Positions 1 to 5,614 of a stretch of DNA of 7,797 nt are shown here, one piece after another. Made by a program: the position numbers and the translations under genes. The notes beneath the pieces are model-generated. The model saw only the letters and a list, made by a program, of their open reading frames with translations, had not been told where the DNA came from and did no database searches. Position 1 is the stretch's first letter. Each line of letters starts with the position of its first letter. Where the stretch lies: the NCBI GenBank assembly GCA_004296785.1, contig SCVU01000129.1, positions 1-7,797 on the forward strand, written 5' to 3'. The DNA comes from Planctomycetota bacterium (GTDB lineage: Bacteria; Planctomycetota; UBA1135; GCA-002686595).

Positions 1-303
1 GAGCTGCTCGCGGTGCCGCGCGGCGTGTGGCCTCTGTTCGGGCTCGTCGCGGGACACGCCGCCGAGTCGCCGCGGCAGTGGCCGCGGCTCGCGCCGGACG
101 CGCTCGTGTACGACGAGCAGTTCCCGACGGACGACGAGCTCGCGCGCCAGATCGACGCGTACGACGCCGCGCTCGGCGCGGAGTTCACCGCGCGCGACAA
201 GAGCGGCCGCGACTGGTCGGGCCAGATCGCGCGGCTGCACGCGCAGCCGAATCGCCCGTCGCTCGCGGCCGCGTACCGGAATCAGGGCGCAGTGCTCGAC
301 TGA
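1..303 (+). CDS. NfsA/FRP-type nitroreductase (NADPH-dependent flavin oxidoreductase), C-terminal part
   Basis: Frame 1 is open from the window edge to a TGA at 301-303 and gives 100 residues; the start lies outside the window. The fragment begins ELLAVPRGVWPLFGLVAGHA and continues with a PRL motif (residues 28-30), an acidic LVYDEQF segment (35-41), a QIDAYD helix (50-55) and RDWSGQIAR (70-78). This order matches the C-terminal region of NfsA/FRP-family FMN-dependent nitroreductases, where a VWPLFGL-type segment, a PRLP..LVHEN segment and an R-x-WS-x-x-I helix occur in the same sequence. The family uses NADPH to reduce nitroaromatics, quinones or flavins in the cytoplasm. The flavin-binding N-terminal half is not visible, so substrate preference cannot be judged. 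The gene converges on the - strand gene ending at 325 and shows no link to the glycan genes. Confidence 0.82.
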   Translation, partial: ELLAVPRGVWPLFGLVAGHAAESPRQWPRLAPDALVYDEQFPTDDELARQIDAYDAALGAEFTARDKSGRDWSGQIARLHAQPNRPSLAAAYRNQGAVLD

Positions 304-324
304 GCGCGGCCCATCCTCACCAAC

Positions 325-2745
325 TCAGTCCCACGCGATGCCCGCCGTCAGTCCGGCGTGCACGCGGACGTTCGGCACCTTCGGCAGCTTCGTCTCGAGC
401 TCGACCGGCCTCCAACCGCTGACCTTGTACTCACCGACGGGCAGCCACGGCAGCCACACCTCGCCCTGCACGTCGCCGCTGAGCGGCACCTGGAGCGTGC
501 CCCCGATCTCCGGCCGCAGTTCGAGCGTCCACACGACCGCGCCGAGCTCGAGCGGGAGCCGCGTGCGCAGGCTGCCGCACTCCGGCGTCCACTCCCAGCG
601 GTTCTCGCCGCCCCGCAGCTCGATCGAGTCGCTCCACGCGAACGAGCTCGACATGTCCGCGATCCCGAGCCGCGCGGCGCCCGCGTCGAGCTCGAGGAAC
701 TCGAACGAACCATCGGCGCCGAGCGGCACCGACTGCTCCTGCCAGTTCGACTCACTTCCGATCGTCGCGCGCAGCTCCACGGTCGGGCGGCTGCCGATGC
801 GGATGCGCCCGCGCAGCACGGCGGCCGGCGTGACGTCGAGATCGCAGCGCGTCGTCGCTCCGACCGCGACCTTGCACTCGCGGATGCGCGCGGCGGCGCG
901 ACTCGGATGGCTCCCCCACACCGAAGTCCCCGGACGCGACCACGCGAGCTGCCACGTGCCGGCGCGCAAGCGCTCGAAGCGGAAGTACCCGCGCTCGTCG
1001 AGCGTCGCGCCGAGTGGAATGCCGTCGCCAGAGCTCGCGACGATCTGCATCCGCTCGAGCGACTGTCGATCGCCGCGCGCGAATCCCTCGATCGCGCCAC
1101 CCGTGTCGAGCTCGATGCGCAGGTCGGCGGCGGCGCCAGGAGCGTCGACATCGATCGGTCCCGCAAGCGCGCGCGCAAACTCCGCGTGCGCGACGCTTGC
1201 GTACCAAGTGCCGCCGGTCGCCAGCGCGATGCGGAAGCGACCCTCGACGTCGGTCGTCCCCTCCGCTTCGGAGTACGACTGGCACAACGACGTGAAGCCC
1301 GGCGCCGGATCACCGTCATGTGGCTCGCTCGCGCGGTGCAGTGCGACGCGCGCGCCGGCGACCGGTCGGCCGGCGGCGACGACGGTGCCCGCCACGCCGG
1401 GATCGGGCTGCAGCTCGATGCGCACGCGCGCCGGCCGCTCGCCCGCCACGAACTCGCGCACCGCGCTGCGGAATCCGCTCGCTCGCACGGTCAGTCGGAA
1501 CGCCGTGGGCAGCAACGGGAGCTCGCGCGCCTCGCGCGTGATCTGACAGGCGGTCGACGAGTAGTTCCAGTACTTCTCTGCGATGTCGAACTGCATGTGC
1601 GCGTCGAACGCATCGATCGGCGCGCCGCGAGGGTCGACCACCTCGAGCGGCACGCGCGGATTGGCGGGCACGAGCAGCTCGTGCTCGCGCCCGTCGACGA
1701 CGAGCCCTTCTACGACGAGCGGTCCGCGCTCGCACGACGACGTGTCGCACAGGATCTGCAGGGTCTCGCCCGGCGCGCAGTCGATCGAGATACGCCCGTC
1801 CGCGTCGGTGCTCACGCTGCTCGTCTCGAAGAAGCCGCGCTCGACGGTGACCGCGGCGCGAACTGGACGCCGCTGCTCGTCGACGAGCCGCAGCGCGAGT
1901 CGCGCTTGCTCGGCGCGCGCGGCGAGCACGAGCCGTCCCGCATCCGCAGTGCGCCCGGGCGCGACCTCGAGCGGCGCGCTCCACGCCCACTCGCGGCCGG
2001 GCGCGGTGAGGAACGCGCGCTTCACGCCGGGCTGCAGACCGTCGAGCCGCAGCACGCCATCCGCGGCCGTGGTGCGAGCGTGCCGGACGCCGCCGCCGGG
2101 TGGACCCGAGAAGCGCGCGCCCGGCGATGGCTCTCCCGCACCGGGCAGAAGTCGGATCGACGCGCCGGCGATCGGGGAACCGCGCTCGTCCACGGCAGTC
2201 GCGCGGAGCGAGCAGCCGGGCTCGAGCACGATGTCGCCGAGCTCGCAGGGCTCGCCCGCGCGCGGCTTGGCATTGAAGTTCCTGCTGCTGCACGCCTCCG
2301 CCGTCGCGAAGTAGAAGTAGGTCTGTGCGATCGGAGCGTTCGCGACGACGTGCGCGTCGAACTCGAACGCGCCGTTCGCATCCGCGGAGATCTCGCCGAG
2401 CGTGCCGTTCACGCCGGTGATGTGACCGTCGCGCACCGGCGAGCCGTCCGGCGTCACGAGTCGACCGCGCACGCGGACGCGCTCGACAGCGCCGAACGGC
2501 GTCTGCGTGCGTTCCGGTGCGGGCGCGGCGACGACTTCGCGCGCTGGCGCGGGGCGCGTGGCGTCGACTTCGACCGCAGCGGTACTCGCGAGCGGCTCAC
2601 TCGTCGCGGGCGCGCTTGCATCGCGAGTCGCCGCCGCGAGCGGAGCCGGCACGGCGTCCGGCTCGACGCGGCGTGCGCGGACGGCGAACCACGCGATGGC
2701 GACCACCGCGATCACGACTCCGATCCACAGGGTCCATCGACGCAT
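325..2745 (-). CDS. membrane-anchored multi-domain carboxypeptidase-regulatory-like (CpRD) protein, 806 aa
   Basis: Residues 1-25 form a classic N-terminal anchor: MRRW, a hydrophobic stretch (about 5-22), then RARR. A Pro/Ala/Thr-rich linker follows (about 27-88). The rest is a chain of beta-rich modules of about 80-100 residues with CpRD hallmarks. These are strands of the type V-D-x-x-G-x-P-(V/I)-x-G-A (184-196, 287-298, 369-380, 453-466) and turns of the type D-x-x-G-x-(F/L)-x-(F/L) (228-234, 314-320, 499-505, 582-590, 677-683). I count roughly seven modules. No catalytic peptidase motif is visible, so this is probably an extracytoplasmic structural or binding protein; its ligand is unknown. 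It holds 11 cysteines, unusually many for such repeats. Residues 91-280 are paralogous to the lipoprotein encoded just upstream. The start is ATG at 2745, supported by a strong Shine-Dalgarno sequence six bases upstream and by the anchor. Existence is certain; function is not recognised. Confidence 0.88.
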   Translation of the reverse strand: MRRWTLWIGVVIAVVAIAWFAVRARRVEPDAVPAPLAAATRDASAPATSEPLASTAAVEVDATRPAPAREVVAAPAPERTQTPFGAVERVRVRGRLVTPDGSPVRDGHITGVNGTLGEISADANGAFEFDAHVVANAPIAQTYFYFATAEACSSRNFNAKPRAGEPCELGDIVLEPGCSLRATAVDERGSPIAGASIRLLPGAGEPSPGARFSGPPGGGVRHARTTAADGVLRLDGLQPGVKRAFLTAPGREWAWSAPLEVAPGRTADAGRLVLAARAEQARLALRLVDEQRRPVRAAVTVERGFFETSSVSTDADGRISIDCAPGETLQILCDTSSCERGPLVVEGLVVDGREHELLVPANPRVPLEVVDPRGAPIDAFDAHMQFDIAEKYWNYSSTACQITREARELPLLPTAFRLTVRASGFRSAVREFVAGERPARVRIELQPDPGVAGTVVAAGRPVAGARVALHRASEPHDGDPAPGFTSLCQSYSEAEGTTDVEGRFRIALATGGTWYASVAHAEFARALAGPIDVDAPGAAADLRIELDTGGAIEGFARGDRQSLERMQIVASSGDGIPLGATLDERGYFRFERLRAGTWQLAWSRPGTSVWGSHPSRAAARIRECKVAVGATTRCDLDVTPAAVLRGRIRIGSRPTVELRATIGSESNWQEQSVPLGADGSFEFLELDAGAARLGIADMSSSFAWSDSIELRGGENRWEWTPECGSLRTRLPLELGAVVWTLELRPEIGGTLQVPLSGDVQGEVWLPWLPVGEYKVSGWRPVELETKLPKVPNVRVHAGLTAGIAWD

Positions 2746-2751
2746 GCCGCG

Positions 2752-2758
2752 CTCCTCC
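2752..2758 (-). promoter_or_regulatory. strong Shine-Dalgarno site for the 806-aa CpRD gene
   Basis: On the - strand the bases read GGAGGAG, followed by a six-base spacer and ATG (2745-2743). It is the best ribosome-binding match among the starts in this window and fixes the start of the 806-residue protein directly before its basic and hydrophobic anchor. Confidence 0.8.
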
Positions 2759-2819
2759 GAGCACGGCTCACTGTATCGACGTGCGCCCGCGCACTCGGCA
2801 CGCGCCGGTCACGCGCGTG

Positions 2820-3566
2820 TCACGGCTCGCCGCGCCAAGGAATCGCCGCGCCGAACAGTGCGGGCTCGCCGCGCGGGCGCGGCGCGAGCACGAGCGTGCC
2901 GAAGTCCGTGCTACGGCCGAGCTGGAACTCCACGACGTCGCTCCACGCCCACAGAGTCCCCGGAGCGCACAAGTACGCGCGCTTGGGACCCGTCTGGATC
3001 GCGTCGAAGCGCAGGCGTCCCTCCGGACCCGTGAACACTTGGTGTCGGACAGCGTCGTCCGGTGGACCGCGGTGGAGCGCGTCGGCGGGCGGCTCGCCGC
3101 GTCCGTTCTCGAGGAACAGCTCGGCGCCCTCGATCGGTTCGCCCGTCGCGTCGACGGCCGTGATGCACAGCGTCCAACCGGGCTCGAGCGCGATGTCGCC
3201 GAGGTCGACGTCGCGGCCGGCGACCATGTCGACGTACACGATGCGATACGCACACGCTTCGGCCGAGAGCTGCAGCGGGATCGGCAGCGCCGGATCGAGC
3301 AACGGACCAGTCGAGACCATCGCGCGGAAGCGGCCATCCGCCCCGGTCTTCACGCCGCCGGCCGCGCAGAACTCGGAGCGGACGGTGCCGTCGACGCCGA
3401 CGCCGTCGGACGCGCGAACGAGTCGGCCGCGGACGGCGGCCCAACCGGCTTGGCGCGGACTCTCAGGGCTGGGCGCCGGCGCCAGCGCGACAGCCCGCGG
3501 CGCAGCACGGCATGACGCGAGCCAAGCGGTGCCGATCCATAGCGCGACGATCGCAGGCTTCTGCAT
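2820..3566 (-). CDS. small lipoprotein with two CpRD-like modules, paralog of the downstream 806-aa protein
   Basis: The 248-residue product begins with one Lys (K3), a hydrophobic core and the lipobox L16-A-S-C19, so it should be cleaved by signal peptidase II and lipidated on C19. A Pro/Ala-rich linker runs to about residue 43. Two beta-rich modules follow (about 44-129 and 130-228), with the motifs VRGRLV (45-50), AEAC (102-105), LGDIALEPG (122-130), TAVDATGEPIEGAE (136-149), KRAYLCAPG (195-203) and WAWSD (206-210). All of these except parts of the variable loops occur in the 806-residue neighbour at a constant offset of 47. No enzyme motif is seen, and a role as a surface or periplasmic structural or binding lipoprotein is inferred. 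The start is the ATG at 3566, chosen because the lipobox sits at the right distance. Its GGAG lies only two bases before the ATG, so initiation may be weak. It is 64 bases from the glycosyltransferase gene before it. Confidence 0.85.
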   Translation of the reverse strand: MQKPAIVALWIGTAWLASCRAAPRAVALAPAPSPESPRQAGWAAVRGRLVRASDGVGVDGTVRSEFCAAGGVKTGADGRFRAMVSTGPLLDPALPIPLQLSAEACAYRIVYVDMVAGRDVDLGDIALEPGWTLCITAVDATGEPIEGAELFLENGRGEPPADALHRGPPDDAVRHQVFTGPEGRLRFDAIQTGPKRAYLCAPGTLWAWSDVVEFQLGRSTDFGTLVLAPRPRGEPALFGAAIPWRGEP

Positions 3567-3630
3567 CGCTCCAACGCTAGCGACGCGCGGCCGCGCGCGC
3601 GGTCACGTCGAAGTCACCGCGGGCTCGCCG

Positions 3631-4320
3631 CTACCCGAAGAACCGCCACCGCACGATCGCCCAGAACGCGATCAGCGCGTCCTTCGGCCCGATCTTCTTC
3701 CCCTCCGCGTAGTCACGCCCCGCGTAGCTGATCGGTACCTCGAAGATCCGCACGCGCATCTTCGCGACCTTCGCCGTGATCTCCGGCTCGACCGCGAACG
3801 TCTTCGACCGGATGTCGAGCCGCTTCGCGACGTCGCTCTTGAAGACCTTGTAGCAGGTCTCCATGTCCGACAAGTTCAGGTTCGTGAACATGTTCGACAG
3901 CGTCGTCAGCCCACGATTCCCGAGGTAGTGCCAGTACAAGTGCACGCGCGCGTAGCGCCCGCCGAGGAAGCGACTGCCGAACACCACGTCGGCCTTGCCC
4001 TCGAGGATCGGGTGCAACAGATCCGCGTAGTCCGACGGGTCGTACTCGAGGTCGGCGTCCTGGATGAGGACGATGTCGCCGGTCGTCTGTGCGAAGCCCG
4101 TGCGCAGCGCGCCGCCCTTGCCCTGGTTCTCGGCGTGGTAGAAGCAGCGCACGTTCGCCTGCTCGCGCGCGAGCCGCTCCATGATCGCGCGCGACCCGTC
4201 GCGCGAACAATCGTCGACGAGCACGAGCTCCTTCTCGTACGGCTGCGCCTGCACGCGCCGCACGATCTCCTCGAGCGTGCGCTCCTCGTTGTAGACCGGG
4301 ATGACGACGGAGAGCTTCAC
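3631..4320 (-). CDS. glycosyltransferase family 2, DPM1-like (polyprenyl-phosphate glycosyltransferase type), 229 aa
   Basis: This is a complete GT-A enzyme of the GT2 family. The N-terminus MKLSVVIPVYNEERTLEEI (residues 1-19) is the standard nucleotide-sugar strand. VDDCSRDGS (35-43) is the UDP/GDP-contacting loop, ENQGKGGALRTG (64-75) is typical of dolichyl/polyprenyl-phosphate mannose or glucose synthases, and QDADLEYDP (87-95) holds the metal-binding DAD. SDMETCYKVF (151-160) is the usual acceptor-side motif of this subgroup. No transmembrane helices follow, so it resembles the soluble, DPM1-type short form. By family knowledge it transfers a sugar from a nucleotide donor to a lipid phosphate at the cytoplasmic face; the sugar is unknown. 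The start is GTG at 4320, which places MKLSVV at the usual family N-terminus. No Shine-Dalgarno site is visible. It lies 31 bases downstream of the preceding GT2 gene and probably shares its operon. Confidence 0.93.
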   Translation of the reverse strand: MKLSVVIPVYNEERTLEEIVRRVQAQPYEKELVLVDDCSRDGSRAIMERLAREQANVRCFYHAENQGKGGALRTGFAQTTGDIVLIQDADLEYDPSDYADLLHPILEGKADVVFGSRFLGGRYARVHLYWHYLGNRGLTTLSNMFTNLNLSDMETCYKVFKSDVAKRLDIRSKTFAVEPEITAKVAKMRVRIFEVPISYAGRDYAEGKKIGPKDALIAFWAIVRWRFFG

Positions 4321-4351
4321 GGCGGTCAGGCGATCGTCGCGGCCTCGTGCG

Positions 4352-5614
4352 TCACTTCTTCGGATCCGGCCGACCGGAGTCGAGCCCCTCGAACAACTTG
4401 TCGATGCCGAAGAACGCGCTCGCGCCCTCGTGCAGCGCGCGGTAGCTCGGCTCGCCCTCGATGCACCAGTGCGGCTTGTCGAACAGCGCGAAGATCTCCG
4501 CGTCGGGCCGCTTGCGCCGCCTCTGCACTTCGCCGCGCCGCTTCATCCAGTGCTCCCAGTTCGAGAGCAGGTCGTTGATCCCGATCAGGTCCGCCAGCGC
4601 CTCGCGCCGGATCGGCGCCGTCTCCTGCACCTTGTGGCGCGCCTTCTCCCACAGGTGGCCGACGACGCCGGCGCCGCGCGGATTCACGCTCTCGATCCGG
4701 TACGGCGTGTCGTCGGCGACGCCGGAGACGAGCATCGTGCGCCGCAGCGCGAGCGCGAGCTGCGCGGGCAGGACCTTGCGCAGATTGTCGTCCGCGTAGT
4801 TCTTGAAGCACGCGAGGATCGGATTGCGCACCTGCAGCAGGCGGATCGTCTCCATCGGGAACGTGCGGCTCGTGCTCGAGTGGTGGTGGTAGCACACCGC
4901 CTTCGGCACGTAGTGGATCTCGTGGCCGAGCACCCACAGCCGCCAGCCGAGATCGACGTCCTCGTAGTACGCGAAGAACTCCTCGTCGAAGCCGTCCGAC
5001 TCGGCGAACACGCGCGCGTCGATCGCCATCGCGCCGCCGCACGCGAACAGCGAGCGCGACGGCACGTCGAACTGCGGCGCGGGCTTCTCGTTGTAGCCCT
5101 TCTGGATGCCGATCCCGTGGAAGTTCATGCCGCCGCCGCACGAGTTCATCACGGCGCCGTCCCACGAGAACATCTTCGCGGTCGTCGCCGCGCACTCGCC
5201 GCGCACGATCGGCCCGACGAGCTCGCGCAGCCAGCGCGGCTCGACGCGCATGTCGTTGTTCAGGAAGACCTGCACGCGCGCGTCGTGCGCGAGCTTCGCG
5301 CCCTGGTTGCAGCCCGCGCTGAAGCCGACGTTGCGCTCGTTGACGACCAGGCGCACCCACGCGTGCTTCGCGCGGCACTCCTCGACGCTGCCGTCGCTCG
5401 ACGCGTTGTCGATCAGGATCACCTCGAGCTTGTCCTTCGGATAGTCGAGCCCCTTCAGGCTCTCGAAGCAGCGCTCGAGGTGGTGGCGGCCGTTGTAGTT
5501 GAGGATCGTGATCGCCGCGCGCGGGAGATCGCGGTCGCCGAGCGCCGCTTGCACTCCGGCCGCCGCGGCGGGCGCGGCGGACTTGCCGAGCATGCGGCCG
5601 AGGATCCCGCTCAT
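4352..5614 (-). CDS. glycosyltransferase family 2 (rhamnosyltransferase-like), 420 aa with C-terminal helical extension
   Basis: The catalytic GT-A domain spans about residues 32-250. Visible motifs are AITILNYNGRHHLERC (34-49), ILIDNASSDGS (66-76), ERNVGFSAGCNQGA (93-106), LNNDMRVEP (118-126, the DXD-equivalent), ACGGAMAI (191-198) and YYEDVDLGWRL (216-226, containing the probable catalytic ED pair). These match the GT2 branch holding rhamnosyl- and other O-antigen transferases; donor and acceptor cannot be read from the sequence. Residues about 255-420 form a Lys/Arg-rich, mostly helical extension without a recognised domain. No transmembrane segment is seen, so it is likely cytoplasmic. 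I place the start at ATG 5614, whose ATGA overlaps the stop of the upstream gene, with GGAG seven bases before it. A longer in-frame reading from 5698 adds 28 Arg-rich residues that only shadow the upstream gene. Overlap and spacing indicate co-translation with that gene. Confidence 0.93.
   Translation of the reverse strand: MSGILGRMLGKSAAPAAAAGVQAALGDRDLPRAAITILNYNGRHHLERCFESLKGLDYPKDKLEVILIDNASSDGSVEECRAKHAWVRLVVNERNVGFSAGCNQGAKLAHDARVQVFLNNDMRVEPRWLRELVGPIVRGECAATTAKMFSWDGAVMNSCGGGMNFHGIGIQKGYNEKPAPQFDVPSRSLFACGGAMAIDARVFAESDGFDEEFFAYYEDVDLGWRLWVLGHEIHYVPKAVCYHHHSSTSRTFPMETIRLLQVRNPILACFKNYADDNLRKVLPAQLALALRRTMLVSGVADDTPYRIESVNPRGAGVVGHLWEKARHKVQETAPIRREALADLIGINDLLSNWEHWMKRRGEVQRRRKRPDAEIFALFDKPHWCIEGEPSYRALHEGASAFFGIDKLFEGLDSGRPDPKK

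Noticed and set aside
304..324. A bidirectional terminator between the converging nitroreductase and CpRD genes.
   Set aside because: The 21-base gap contains no inverted repeat or T/A tract.
2746..2819. Possible promoter or hairpin in the 74-base gap between the two CpRD genes: a TACAGT-like -10, a short stem of GTGCG/CGCAC and a 10-base palindrome at 2810-2819.
   Set aside because: The -35 candidates are poor or at the wrong distance, and short GC palindromes are expected by chance in this composition. The gap holds nothing else I can support besides the Shine-Dalgarno site.
3584..3597. A 14-base GC-only perfect palindrome (with CGCTAGCG at 3575-3582 nearby) in the gap after the DPM1-like gene, considered as a terminator or operator.
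   Set aside because: There is no T-run on either side and no loop, and alternating CG palindromes are common in such DNA. It remains possible as a weak hairpin but cannot be supported.
358..4578. A 1406-residue open frame on the + strand running across the CpRD genes and the DPM1-like gene.
   Set aside because: It lies antisense to three genes with recognisable families. Its product is Arg/Ala/His-rich with no fold or motif, and it has no ribosome-binding site. In GC-rich DNA such frames arise from third-position bias of the opposite strand.
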